Source: Prosapia bicincta
Lineage: Eukaryota; Arthropoda; Insecta; Hemiptera; Cercopidae
Length of the DNA: 64,000 nucleotides
Assembly (NCBI GenBank): GCA_036971475.1
Contig: JBAIZL010000001.1
Span: 151,927,544-151,991,543, forward strand
Direction of reading: 5' to 3'
The notes below the pieces were generated by a model. That model ran no database searches, was not told the origin of the DNA, and saw nothing but the letters and a program-made list of their open reading frames with translations. The translations under genes were made by a program, and so were the position numbers. Shown here piece after piece: positions 23,543 through 63,895 of this stretch (within the stretch, counting starts at the first letter, position 1; each line of letters opens with the position of its first letter).

Positions 23543-25274
23543 ACTATAAATTCCGCTCTGGCTTGGCCGCTACCCTCGACTTCCTACCCGCGTCTTCATA
23601 CTAAGTGTCTATTAAAATGTGCTTACTCTACGCCTAACGTTAGCAAAATGTGTACAGCTGTATAGTTTGAAATTCCGCTTCATTAAGCGTCGGTCTGTAT
23701 GTATGTGATTTCTACACAGAGTGCATAGCCGTGTTTTTTTAGAATAACAGAAAACCAATGTTTGTAAAACTGCATTGATTCTTGCACTTCCCACCCCTGC
23801 GTGCCATTACTCGTCGCTCAAGGCAAGAGCTGACTTATAGTGCGTCAGTTATACAATAAAGGGGATTTCCTGTTATTTATCCAATCAAGAATTAACGCTT
23901 AAAAAAAAGGAAATCATTTATTTATGATTGCATAATGGGAATGATAAGTGACGTATTTGGGGAGAACTTCATCTTGGATGTGCCAGAAAGAACTGGGAAA
24001 GCATTTCCAATCACATTGATTTTGGCAACGGTTTGTTAAAAAATGGCATATTCTTAGCTCTGAATTGCCTCTGAAGTATTGCAAAATTAAACCTCTAAGC
24101 TTTGTTTTGTTCCTCATTTATCATCCATGCAATAACAATGTGGCACAGCAAAGCGTGGCAGGGCACAGTTAGTACTGTATTATGATAAATCTAGTATTAT
24201 AAAGGAATGTTTTATAAGAAATGTTTAATTTATAAAGTTTTGCTTACTTATATGTTTTTTTAAATATCCACTTGTATTGTTGGTTAATGTCATTTATAAT
24301 AATTATCTTTATTCTATTTAAAATGAGTTTTGAAGTAATGTAAGAGAATATAAATAAAAGGTGATGCTATATAATATATTTAGCAACTAAATCTATCTTC
24401 TTCTCCCTTTCTGAAATGTAAATGTGTTGCTTTTTAAGTTGGAACTATTCAATCTGTATGACAGAGACTAACGTAGGTGTTTTTCTTGGTTAGTTAATCT
24501 TTCCTTCTTCCTTCTATGTTTACTGTATTTTGAATTTAATAGTTTGATTTGATGTATAATTGATTACACTTTGAGGCACTATATTTACAATATCGCTTGT
24601 TATTAGTTCTGAGTATAAATAGAAGCCTCAACAAGAAATATTATACATACCATTTAAAATGTAATTTTGTACAAGATATACGCAACATATATATATATAA
24701 GATATAAGAAATGAATTAAAAGCAAACTCACCACCTGTTGCCATATTACATAACCTGCTCAATAACCTCAACCTACCTACCAAACATTGTTTCTTTCTGT
24801 TTCCTGTTTGGTTACACCCGGCTTGAAGATTTTCTGTAGGTAGTTGATATACATTTATATAGCTTTTTATGAGTATAAAAAATATTATTTAAGAAGTAGT
24901 TTGTTTCTAGCCGTATTGTTTTCATGAGTTGAGAAAACTTTAAATAGTTACAAAAAAATGTACTTTTAAGTAATTTTACTTTTGGAAAAATAGTTAGGCC
25001 TTGTAATTATATAATTGTTTTCAGCAACCCAGGCTATACACTGGTGATGCTTATATTAAATTTACATCCACAAAACTAGTAATGAAGTAATTCATGTAAT
25101 CCACAGTTAAAACAGCTAATTAATTTTTAGGTTTACATTACATTTGTACATTTTAAAATAACTGAAATGATACTACTATAGTTTTAAGTAACAATATACT
25201 TGTGTGTGTTACAAGTTGCTCTTGAATTTTGTAGTCCATTACGTTCCGTGAAACTTCATTAATCACTTTTACAT
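23543..25274. other. intergenic stretch, no feature recognised
   Basis: AT-rich sequence with a GC-richer patch at 23543-23830. Short frames here show no motif. Confidence 0.4.
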
Positions 25275-25850
25275 TAGTTTATGACTATCCGAACTTTAAT
25301 TTTGTAAATTTGTGAAAACTTACTGAGACAGAATGTTTATGATCACTCCATTGGTAACTTCATGAGTGTCTAAATTTTCTGCTTGGAGTTGTTAGGTTAA
25401 GCGGTGACGGTTTTAATGACAGTTTTTCGATAGTATCAAAGAGTATATGTGATTTGTATTGGGTTTGTTCATTTAATATGTTTGTATTTTGTGTTTTTTT
25501 ATGTATGTATATTTCATATTGTTCTGCTGTGTTGAGATGAGGTTCTTTTTTGTTGATGTGTAAGATTTGTAAGTTATGGTCAATATCTGTGTATTTGTGT
25601 CCTACTCCTTTTAAGTGATTTTAGAATGCTGAGTTGGTGTTCTGTTTATATTCCTCGACTCTTTGTTTGAAGCTGCGATTTTTTTGCCCAATGTAGAATT
25701 TGTTGCAGTTTGCACAGTTTAATTTGTACAAACCTGGTGCTTGTAGTTTATCTTTGTGTGGTGTCCTGTTGTATTTTGTATTGTAGTTTGTTATTAGTTT
25801 TGTATCCTGTTTTTTGAAATTTGTGGACTATTTTATTTGATGTTCAGGGT
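25275..25850 (-). pseudogene. Penelope-like element copy, family A (3' terminal fragment)
   Basis: A minus-strand fragment starting inside the endonuclease linker. It contains GLYKLNCANCNKFYIGQKN near 25740-25680, RVEEYKQNTNSAF, then HLNTAEQYEIYIHKKTQNTN, and the family A tail ending at ACTATCCGAACTTTAA (25288). The hammerhead position is altered (core reads CTCATGA). It is 5'-truncated, as is usual for PLE copies. Confidence 0.82.
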
Positions 25851-26035
25851 CATTTAATGTCGTTTTATAAAACATGTTTTACTAATTTTTGTCTTTTTTT
25901 ATAAAATTATATGGTAAAAACGCTGATTGCGCATCCCCAGTATAATGCGTATTAAATTAATCAGAAACAATTTAACTGGTAAAGATAATTATTAATTTTG
26001 TAATTGCCATGGAAGGTTAATTTTATATACCTATA

Positions 26036-26318
26036 TTGAAATATACCTATGAAGTATCCAGTTAGGATAGATTTGGTTGTAATTTTATATATTTAATCAA
26101 AGAAATGTACAGGTGTATGGCAAGAATAGAGATCATGTGACGTCACCTGGCAAAATGTATTAATCAGCGGAAGCAGAGGTCTAATTAGGTAATGTTGAAT
26201 AAAATTACAACCAAATCTATCCAAATATATTTTAAAACAGGTACATACTAATTATAAAATCACAACCAAATCTATCCTAACTTGAGACTTTATAGGTATA
26301 TTTAAATATACATATACG
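26036..26318. mobile_element. short inverted-repeat element (MITE-like)
   Basis: The left arm has TATACCTAT, CAGTTAGGATAGATTTGG and TTGTAATTTTAT. The right arm (26255-26318) carries the inverse: ACAACCAAATCTATCC, then TATAGGTATATTTAAATATA. Similar arms recur at 27430-27640, so this is a dispersed family. The middle holds a few GTCAC-containing GC-richer bases and no frame. Confidence 0.65.
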
Positions 26319-27148
26319 TTGATACTATGAGCAAGCAACGAATTCCAACTTAAATTTGATAAAATAACTTTCCATGTAGAAACAAATTCTTATAGATATA
26401 GCTCCAGGACATTTTTTTGAACATTTTATTCAATTTTCTCAGGCGGTGGTACGAACCAAAAAGATTGCCTATATTAATTAAAACAACCTCTCACCTCAAA
26501 TTAAACAAATTTTATTTTAACTTTATGTACCTTTCGATTACAAAGTAATCATCTTCAGAGGTATTTTTTTTTACAAATAACTCTGGTTAAAAAGATTGCT
26601 ATTTATGTAGTTTCCAAGTAAAAATAATTGTGTTTGTTTTGCAAACAAAATTTCACCTCATGATTTAGAAATTTATAAGGATAAATATTAAAACTTGTCA
26701 CGACTATATGAAGAACTAATAGGAATTGTAAAGAAATAACTGTGCTCTGCAACCTACATGAAACTTATAAACTCAAGATTTCTCGATAAAAGAGACCACT
26801 ATCTTATACTACACTTCAATACAGTTACATAGTAGCGTAAGAACTAAGTTAAAGTTTATATTAGCCTATGAAAACATTCTTAAACATGTCCTAAAGCTAT
26901 TTTGGCAAATAATTTTAAAAAACTTGTTTTAAATAAATAATAAATCAATAATAATATTAATTAATTTTTTTAATAAATACTTGACTAAAATCAATTATGT
27001 ACTTGTTTTTGTCTGAGTTGAAAATAGGACACATCTCTGAAAACAGCAGTTCTAAATATACATTAAAGTAAGTGTGTTATAGATAAGTATAACACTAATA
27101 TTTGTTCAAATGTTTTTATTGTAAAACTACTAGCTCAAAGTAAGATGG
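26319..27148. other. AT-rich stretch with a PLE-like terminal string and a dispersed repeat
   Basis: On the minus strand near 26560-26500 is CTCTGAAGATGATTACTTTG followed by TAATCGAAAGGTAC, a perfect 6-bp stem between CTGAAGA and GAAA. This resembles the hammerhead-like strings of the PLEs nearby, but TACCT and AGGTA pair directly, leaving no room for stem III. Bases 27005-27148 match 7020-7160. No gene seen. Confidence 0.45.
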
Positions 27149-27912
27149 GGTAATTGTTTAGTTTGCTAAACCGGGCCTATATTTTCATGAAACATTCAGA
27201 AACATGTAAAAAGGCTATTTTCATTGAAATTATTTTTTTCTGTGCCTAGAAACATTATTTTTTCTTAAATTAAAGTTGGTTAAAATTTTCAGCGAGCAAT
27301 GGGCGCGGAGTGATACAAATGTTTTTTTACGTCACAGTGCTGCACATAAGGTTGTACGCATCGGCCCCAGTACGTCACACAACCTTACTTGTGTAGATAT
27401 TTGAGAAACAACATTTTGGCTGAATTTTTATACATATATTTAAATATACTTATAAAGTCTACAGTTAGGATAGATTTGGTTTTAAATTTATACATTACTA
27501 AGTACCTATATTAAAATATACCTAAAAGTGTCCAGTCAGGTTAGATTTGGTTTTAATTTTATACATTACCTAAATGGTTACATTTATACAATTAGAACCA
27601 AATCTATCTGACTGGATACTTCATATTTTATACTTTTATTTTTTTAAATTCATTAAAATTATGCCAAAACGTAATGCTACACATTATCCAAGTGTAATGG
27701 TTAGTACATTTGTGATGTGTATCTCCCTCCGCGAGTCAAGCTGCCTATTCACAACTGCTACATCCGAGCTGAAAATTTTACCCAACTTTAATTTAAGAAA
27801 AAATAATGTTTCTAGGCACAGAAAAAAATAATTTCAATGAAAATAGCCTTTTTACATGTTTCTGAATGTTTCATGAAAATATAGGCCCGGTTTAGCAAAT
27901 TAAACAATTACC
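27149..27912. mobile_element. foldback element with ~175-bp inverted arms and a nested MITE
   Basis: The left arm starts GGTAATTGTTTAGTTTGCTA at 27149. The right arm ends with its inverse at 27912. The arms stay alignable inward over about 175 bp (left: GAAACATTCAGAAACATG, TCTGTGCCTAGAAACATTAT; right: their inverses). Between them, 27430-27640 holds inverted and direct copies of GGATAGATTTGGTT, the same arms as in the element at 26036-26318, apparently a nested insertion. No transposase frame. Confidence 0.75.
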
Positions 27913-28199
27913 ATATGAGATTTAGTTCAGACTTTCTATTTTAGGACAAGCTTAATGAATGATTTTAATTATTACTAAAATGTTATTTTAATTTAAAAAT
28001 AAATATGTTTATAGTTTAGTAACCTATGACCTATAGACATGTTCTTGAGTAGCAAATCAAGCCAAAACTCCGTAAAAAATGGCTAAAACATACTTACAGA
28101 AACATACTTATCCAGAATTCGAAGCAAATTTTTATATGAGAATTTTAAAAAAATCTATAAATTTGATTGTGTGGGTTACATGAGGTATGATGGTATTAA
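27913..28199. other. spacer, no feature recognised
   Basis: AT-rich sequence between the foldback element and a PLE remnant. Confidence 0.4.
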
Positions 28200-28521
28200 T
28201 AGTTAAGAACCCCGAAAGAAATAAAGGAGATTGTATAATAAAAGAAATCAACAATACACATAATAATTTAAAATTTACAATTGAAAAAGAGTAATTGCAG
28301 TTTAAATTTCCTGGATTTGAAATTAAAAAGGAACAGGAGAAAAATAGAATTTGGAATTTTCACAAAAGATACATACATGGACAATGTTATCAATGCAAAG
28401 TTAAACCATCAATTAAATCATAAATTTACGAAATTTAGGTATTTTTTAAACAGATTATAGTATAAAAGACACTTTATTTTAAAAAAAAGAACTGGATACT
28501 ATTTTTCAAATTACAGAGAAT

Positions 28522-28584
<63 letters not shown>

Positions 28585-29010
28585 CAAAGAAGTAATAAGA
28601 AAGTTATAAAGGAAAGTTGAAGCAAGAAGAAATTTAAAAATCGTCCTGGAATGGAATAAAATGGCACAAATGGGGTAAATTTACATAAACGGGACGTTTA
28701 TGATTTTTAAAATGTTTTCAAGAATAATATAGAAGTTGAAATGAAAACTAACAACACATTAAATGGTAATATAGAAAGAATATATAAGTTTAGTAGAAAC
28801 GGGGTGTATAAAATTTAATATAATTGTAAAGTAACATACGTAGGATAAACAGGACAGAAATTTTAAATCGATTATAAAGAGCATATAAGGTCATTTAAAT
28901 ATGAGTAAAATGATTTGAATTATGCTACTCTTTTGCTTAGAGAGGAGCATTCACAGCAAGAAATAAAAATTTATTTTTAAAAGTTTAAAATTATTAGCTA
29001 AATGTGAGGA
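28200..29010 (+). pseudogene. Penelope-like element remnant, interrupted by (TA)n
   Basis: Plus-strand decayed PLE. Readable pieces: EINNTHNNLKFTIEKE near 28230 (region after the RT palm), FHKRYIHGQCYQCK near 28360, and, after a (TA)n tract at 28524-28583, NGVYKI followed by YNCKVTYVG (near 28800-28855; endonuclease) and YKEHIRSFKYE. There are many stops. It resembles family C at the right edge of the window more than family A. Confidence 0.75.
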
Positions 29011-29029
29011 TTCAAGAGTAGGCGTTTAC

Positions 29030-29033
<4 letters not shown>

Positions 29034-29080
<47 letters not shown>
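29034..29080. repeat. (TA)n microsatellite
   Basis: About 46 bp of TA repeats immediately left of a foldback. Confidence 0.97.
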
Positions 29081-29082
<2 letters not shown>

Positions 29083-29092
29083 TGATACCTAT

Positions 29093-29370
29093 TCCTTCAC
29101 GGTTGGAAAAATATGATGAGTAGTTAATGGCTGGAGTACATCCGTTCATTCTGCAGTGTATAAATTCGCAGTTCTGACGTTTTGCTAGAATCTCATCTAG
29201 CATTGACTAGGTGAACCCAACAACAGTTGAACTCTGTTCGCTCTTCAACTGTTGTTGGGTTCACCTTGTCAATGTTAGATAAAATTCTAGCGGAACGTCG
29301 GAACTGCGATTTTATTCACTGCAGAGTGAACGGATGTACTCCAGATAATAACTATTCATCATCATCATCA
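29093..29370. repeat. foldback with ~130-bp arms between (TA)n and (CA)n
   Basis: The left arm (about 29118-29231) and right arm (about 29237-29365) are inverse copies at roughly 85% identity by eye. Shared strings include GGAGTACATCCGTTCA, CTGCAGTG, CGCAGTTC, GCTAGAAT, and GTGAACCCAACAACAGTTGA. The centre is GAACTCTGTTCGCTCTTCAA. Frames from both arms give related peptides (LAKRQNCEFIHCRMNGCTP and LAERRNCDFIHCRVNGCTP). That could mean the parent sequence was coding. Family unknown. Confidence 0.8.
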
Positions 29371-29530
<160 letters not shown>

Positions 29531-29580
29531 ACTCGCATATATACCAAGTAAAATTTTTGTTTAAGTACATTATAGTGTAA

Positions 29581-29581
<1 letters not shown>

Positions 29582-29630
<49 letters not shown>
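29582..29630. repeat. (TA)n microsatellite
   Basis: About 48 bp of TA repeats directly left of a large palindrome. Confidence 0.97.
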
Positions 29631-29632
<2 letters not shown>

Positions 29633-29639
29633 TACATAT

Positions 29640-30000
29640 AGATTTTTTGGACTAGGAGACTGACAGACTTACCTTGGTAAGAGTCCAGTCTGTAGTCTTG
29701 AAATAGAAACACATAAAAGCACTTAACCAATGATATATTTCAACGGCACAGTGGTCTTTGTCAATCAAAGAGAAAACACAAAAAGAAATATGAGAGTATA
29801 TTTCATTCTCTCATATTTCTTTTTGTGTTTTCTCTTTGATTGACAAAGACCACTGTGCGGTTGAAATATATCATTGGTTAAGTGCTTTTATGTGTTTCTA
29901 TTTCAAGACTACAGAGTGGACTCTTACCAAGGTAGGTCTGTCAGTCTCCTAGTCCAAAAAATCTAAATAATCTTTACCAACCAAAACTAACCTAAATATA
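29640..30000. repeat. large palindrome related to PLE family B termini
   Basis: Arms of about 160 bp (29640-29803 and 29815-29972) are nearly identical inverse copies around a short centre near 29808. The outer ends read TTTTTGGACTAGGAGACTGA, CAGACTTACCT and GGTAAGAGTCCA. These match the ends of PLE-B at 60309-62473 (GGACTTGATAGGAGACTGA, CAGACTTACCT) and a nested copy at 62079-62272. It is probably two inverted PLE termini without the body. Both sides abut (TA)n. Confidence 0.85.
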
Positions 30001-30806
30001 TATATATATACATATACACGCATATGAATTTGTGTGTGTGTGTGTCACTAATTTAGTAAATAAATATGTTTACAATATGTTTTATAAGTTTTTACAAATT
30101 TATAAAATTCAAAGTTTGGATAGTCATAAACTAATGTTAAAGCGATTAAGTAAATATGGTTCAATGAACCATGAGTTCTGATAAATAATGTAGAAAAAGA
30201 TAAGAATATTTTCAGAAACCACCATCTAGAACTTAACAGCTGATGGACTCCAAAACAGTGCAATATAGATGACTTACCTTGTTAACTGGCAGAAGCAAAA
30301 ACAGAAGCAAATGTCATTTGGGTTGAAAGTATTTTGGTCACATTTAACACTAGTTTCTACATCAGTAGTATTTTTGATCCTTCCAAACCCAATGTGTTAA
30401 AAAAGTATAACTCTAATTTTACTAGATTGCTACTGGATTATTGATCAGCAATTTTGAACCAAATGATTAATTGTGTTATAAACTATATTTTATGCAACCA
30501 TTGCTGGTTCAATATGATTTTGACTTTTATGACAAATAGAGTTGCAATGTAAATTGCATTTTTCATAAAAGTGATATTTAAAAATCAAAAAGTATGTTTG
30601 AGATTATTAATTAAACAATTTTAAAATTATGTACATAATCAATTACTGTATTACCAATTTACTGAAACTAGTAACAGTAAAATTTTAAAAAAACTAACAA
30701 GAAATTTAAAATTATTAACTAAATCAGCTTTTAAATAAGTTGATTTAAAAAAACACATATTTAACCTTTTTATCTGTGACCTTTAACTTTCTATTTGATT
30801 TTATAG
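30001..30806. promoter_or_regulatory. region upstream of ATIC exon 1 (probable 5' UTR intron)
   Basis: Starts with a short TA/TG repeat. Bases 30110-30145 are an inverse copy of the PLE family A end (GTTTGGATAGTCATAAACTA). Just before the ATIC start lies a pyrimidine-rich run and TTTTATAG (ending 30806), a plausible acceptor. The first transcribed exon and promoter are therefore probably further upstream, but I could not locate them. Confidence 0.4.
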
Positions 30807-30855
30807 GAACCACTTCAGTCAATTTTCTTGAAGTAAATCTAAACATCAATTGATC

Positions 30856-60224
<29,369 letters not shown>

Positions 60225-60245
60225 GTAACTTGATTAAAAATATTC

Positions 60246-60276
60246 ATTATATATATATATATATATATATATTTTT
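60246..60276. repeat. (TA)n tract
   Basis: TA repeats 22 bp after the exon 9 donor, leading into the PLE-B left end. Confidence 0.95.
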
Positions 60277-60426
60277 AGGTTAGTTCTAGTAGAGCTTAAA
60301 GCTTATTTAGGAATTTTTGGACTTGATAGGAGACTGACAGACTTACCTAAAGGCAATAGTCCAAAACTGCAATCTCTTGGAAATAAGCACATATAAAACA
60401 CAATAAAACACTTAATACACTATTAT

Positions 60427-60463
60427 TTGAAATATTTCGATCAACATGATCTTCTTCAGTCAA
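60427..60463 (-). ncRNA. hammerhead-like motif in PLE-B left inverted repeat
   Basis: An inverse copy of the motif at 62319-62355: core CUGAAGA (60459-60453), stem II GAUCA/UGAUC, then GAAAUAUU and UCAA. Confidence 0.5.
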
Positions 60464-62010
60464 GAAAGAGAAAAAAACAAAACAAAAGATTGAAGTGAAC
60501 CACAGATGTGTATAAACATCCAAATGTCACAGATTCACAGATTTATAGTTTATGATATAGTGCTATATGTGATATGTGTAGAAATTGTTATATGTGAATC
60601 GTGTAAAGATCGGTTACTTGAAACTAGATATTAAAAGTCTGTCAGAAGGAAGGTAATGGAGCTGTTAAAAATGGTAGAAGTTAGGGGGAAGTTAAAAGAA
60701 GTTTTATCTGATGTTGAGGTTAGGAGGCTCTCTAGATTTGGTATACCACTGGTATGATAACTCCCATCTTCTTAATTCTGAAGAGTTGCAATCAGGGGGG
60801 AGGGCTTTAATTATTTTGGTGGTATAGCAATCATTGAAAGAGATGATGTTGTGACTAGCAGCGTGTTGAGCGGTTGGCCTGTCTATGTTCATGGTTCCAA
60901 CGTCATGTCTGTGGCCATTCATTCTGATGCTCAGACTATCCGTGGTAAGGCCTATGTACTGTGCCGGGCAAAATTTACATTGTAACTGGTATATTACATT
61001 ACTGGATGTACAAGTATGATGACCCTGAATCTTGAAGTCCACACTGGTTGCTAGGCTATGGAAACTATTTGTTGGGATGTGTATTGGACATGTCTTGCAT
61101 CTTGGTCTATTGCACGGAAAGGAGCCGTGTGGAAGTTTGGGCGGTTTTTCAGTACTTGGATCTGGTAATTTTGGATGTACTAAAATACTTTTTAAATTGA
61201 ACGGTTGTCTGAACCAAATATGTGGTGGATTTGAGAAAAGATCTTTGGTGTGGGCGGAAGCTTGAAGAATCTTGAAGCCATCCTTTAATATTTTGTTCAG
61301 CTTCGTTAGGCCTGGATGGTAATCTGTAACTAAAGACGGTTTGTCCTCCATAGGTGGTCTGGGTACATCAGATGACTGAGCCAAGCGGATTTGATCCTCA
61401 ACAAGTTGTTTAGGGTATCCTCTTTTTTGGAAAGCTAGTAAGGTCTTTCTATTAAAGTCTTCCAATGCTATATCGTTGGAACAAATTATCTTGCCCCTGA
61501 TTGCCTGACTGTATGGTATGGACCTTTTTATATTCATGGGGTGGTTGCTATTGAAATGTAGGTATTGTAGATGGTTCGTCGGTTTGATGTGGACACCTGT
61601 ATAGATATTCTCATCTCTGATAGTTACATCTACATCCAAGAAGGTGATTGTTGCTGCAGACTTCTCCCAGGTGAATTGAAGTGTAGAGCATAGTGATAAG
61701 CCCTTCAAAAAACTTTCCAGTGTTGAGATTCCCTGTGTCCAAATTACGAATATATCGTCTATATATCTGTACCAACAATGGTAGGTGTGTTTGAGTTTTT
61801 AGGAAATCTGTTTCGATATTACCCATGTACAGGTTTGCGTGCGACGGGGCCATCCTGGTACCCATTGCTGTTCCTTTTATTTGCAAATAATTCTTTCCCT
61901 CAAATTGAAAATTATTCTTTTCAAGAATGAATTTGGCGAGGTGAACTAGGAAAGGTGTAGTAGGGTAAGGGTTGTCTGAACGTTTGTTGAGGAAAGTCTC
62001 AGAGAGCTTC

Positions 62011-62041
<31 letters not shown>

Positions 62042-62078
62042 TTATATTTGGGTTAGTTTTGGTTGGTAAAGATTATTT

Positions 62079-62272
62079 AGATTTTTTGGACTAGGAGACT
62101 GACAGACTTACCTTGGTAAGAGTCCACACTGTAGTCTTGAAATAGAAACACATAAAAGCACTTAAACAATTGAAATATATCATTGTTTAAGTGCTTTTAT
62201 GTGTTTCTATTTCAAGACTACAGTGTGGACTCTTAATAAGGTAAGTCTGTCAGTCTCCTAGTCCCAAAAATC
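62079..62272. repeat. palindrome nested in PLE-B
   Basis: Arms of about 90 bp share TTTTTGGACTAGGAGACTGA, GTAGTCTTGAAATAGAAACA and CATAAAAGCACTTAA. It is a shorter version of the palindrome at 29640-30000, lacking the middle. A short (TA)n tract (62012-62029) precedes it. Confidence 0.85.
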
Positions 62273-62318
62273 TATATATATGTTTTTTTTTTTTTTTTTT
62301 TTTTTTTTGTTCTCTTTC

Positions 62319-62355
62319 TTGACTGAAGAAGATCATGTTGATCGAAATATTTCAA
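62319..62355 (+). ncRNA. hammerhead-like motif in PLE-B right inverted repeat
   Basis: UUGA, core CUGAAGA (62323-62329), stem II GAUCA/UGAUC with a 3-nt loop, GAA (62344-62346), A15.1, a 2-nt loop, U, U17, then UCAA pairing with UUGA. The core consensus CUGANGA...GAAA is met. Stem III is a single pair and stem I only four, so activity as a monomer is doubtful. Confidence 0.5.
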
Positions 62356-62469
62356 ATAATAGTGTATTAAGTGTTTATTGTGTTTTATATGTGCTTATTT
62401 CCAAGAGATTGCAGTTTTGGACTATTGCCTTTAGGTAAGTCTGTCAGTCTCCTATCAAGTCCAAAAATT

Positions 62470-62471
<2 letters not shown>

Positions 62472-62533
<62 letters not shown>
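62472..62533. repeat. (TA)n microsatellite
   Basis: About 60 bp of TA between PLE-B and a PLE-leader palindrome. Confidence 0.97.
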
Positions 62534-62537
<4 letters not shown>

Positions 62538-62767
62538 GTTAATATATTACTATGTAAGTAATTTTATCCACCATTAAGTGCAATAATTTTACCTTGAGTG
62601 ATGAGGCACCTTTCGGCAGTGGTCAATTGACCGAAAGGCGCCTCATCACTCAAGGTAAAATTATTGCACTTAATGGTGGATAAAATTACTTACATAGTAA
62701 TATATTAACTTCATAAAGTCAGTGCAACGGAAAAACAATGGATAACGTTAAATATCAAGAATATATA
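62534..62767. repeat. PLE-leader palindrome inserted in (TA)n, copy 2
   Basis: Same sequence and same two junctions as 4911-5134: (TA)n then TGAAGTTAATATATTACTAT on the left, ATGGATAACGTTAAATAT then CAAGAATATATA on the right. The centre differs by a short insertion (CGGCAGTGGTCAATTGACCG) and one CACC/CGCC change. The copies are 57 kb apart. Confidence 0.88.
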
Positions 62768-63895
62768 TATTAAATATGATAATATGTTTTCTTGTAATAT
62801 AGTTAATAAATCAAAAATATTTCAAAAACAAGAATACTTTTAATGCATATAATATTCAAAACTTTTTGCTAATAAAACAATACCAGCATCTTCAGGAAAA
62901 ATAATTATCTAACAAAATATTCTACAAAAAATAAATCATATGTACTATAAACAACATTAACTTTATGTTTATAAATTTCCATTGTTTCACATATATTCAT
63001 CTTTAATCCTTTGTTTAATTCTTTTATTAATTTCATATTTTCTATTTCAGGAAATTAGTGTCCATTATTAATACAATGAGTAGCTAAATTTGATTTGTAT
63101 ATGTTTGGTTTAATATAAGCGTTAAAATGTTCTTTGTATCTTTCTTTTAATTTCTTTTTTGTTTGTCCTACATATAATTTATTACAAGCTTGACATTTTA
63201 TATTATATACACCATTTCTTTTGTGCATATTATTTTGATTATAGTTATTGTAATTGAGTTTTTAATTTTATTATCAGTTTTGTAAATAATTTGTAAATTT
63301 CTTTCTTTAAATAATCTTGTAATTTTTTATTTCATTACCAGTGGATGTAAAAGTTGTCCAAATTTTTTCTCTCTTATTATGTTATTATTTAATTTATCTA
63401 TAGTTTTTCTTTTATATCAATTTCCTAAACCAATTTGATATATTTTATTTTTCACTTTCTTTTGATCATTCAAGTTTATTGGTATTTTGTGCATTCTATA
63501 TAATAAATTATGTACTGCTGCCATATTTTGGTTATATAGATAATTTGAATAATTTGGTATTATTTGATATGTGTGAGCGGGTTTTCTATACATATTATAT
63601 TTCAATTTTTTATTGTTTCTAGTAATTGTAATATCTAAAGAATTTATTTTATTTTTTTTATTTAAATTCATGAGTAAATTTTATATTTCTGTGTATATTA
63701 TTTATACATTTTATTATTTCGTCAATATTTACGTTATTATATTTTACGTTATCCATTGTTTTTCCATTGCACTGACTTTATGAAGTTAATATATTACTAT
63801 TGTAGTAATTTTATCCACCATTAAGTGCAATGATTTTACCTTGTGTGATGAGGCGCCTTTCGGTCACTTGACCATTGTCGAATCACTGATTACTT
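62768..63895 (-). pseudogene. Penelope-like element family C, apparently lacking the RT palm
   Basis: Minus strand. A leader (63895-63760) matches one arm of the palindromes and includes GGTCAAGTGACCGAAAGGCG, a hammerhead-like half. Then NGKTMDNVKYNNVNIDEIIK and CINNIHRNIKFTHEF follow, which in PLEs come after the YVDD motif. After frameshifts come LDITITRNNKKLKYNMYRKP, MAAVHNLLYRMHKIPI, and the endonuclease NGVYNIKCQACNKLYVGQTK with KKLKERYKEHFNAY (near 63215-63120). No RT palm lies between leader and thumb, so the copy is deleted or from a non-autonomous subfamily. Near 62885 a CCTGAAGATGCTGGT string is a degenerate hammerhead core. Confidence 0.75.

Larger units (their letters stand above)
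60309..62473 (-). mobile_element. Penelope-like element family B with inverted terminal repeats
   Basis: Inverted repeats of about 175 bp bound it (60309-60485 and 62300-62473), sharing GGAATTTTTGGACTTGATAG, GGAGACTGACAGACTTACCT, and CTTCTTCAGTCAAGAAAGAG. The minus-strand ORF is nearly intact. It begins with KLSETFLNKRSDNPYPTTPF near 62010 and IKGTAMGTRMAPSHANLYMG (RT). One frameshift follows, then HCWYRYIDDIFVIWTQGIST (RT catalytic YIDD near 61760), and a long frame to 60704 with FLDVDVTI, NVIYQLQCKFCPAQYIG (endonuclease) and CNSSELRRWELSYQW. The 5' part of the RT is missing; a related palindrome (62079-62272) sits where it would be. Confidence 0.9.

Noticed and set aside
26500..26560. Hammerhead ribozyme at CTGAAGA-stem-GAAA
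   Set aside because: TACCT and AGGTA flank the core and pair directly, so stem III and the cleavage site have no room. It is probably a decayed PLE terminus.
61032..61265. 77-residue plus-strand ORF
   Set aside because: Shadow of the PLE-B ORF on the opposite strand.
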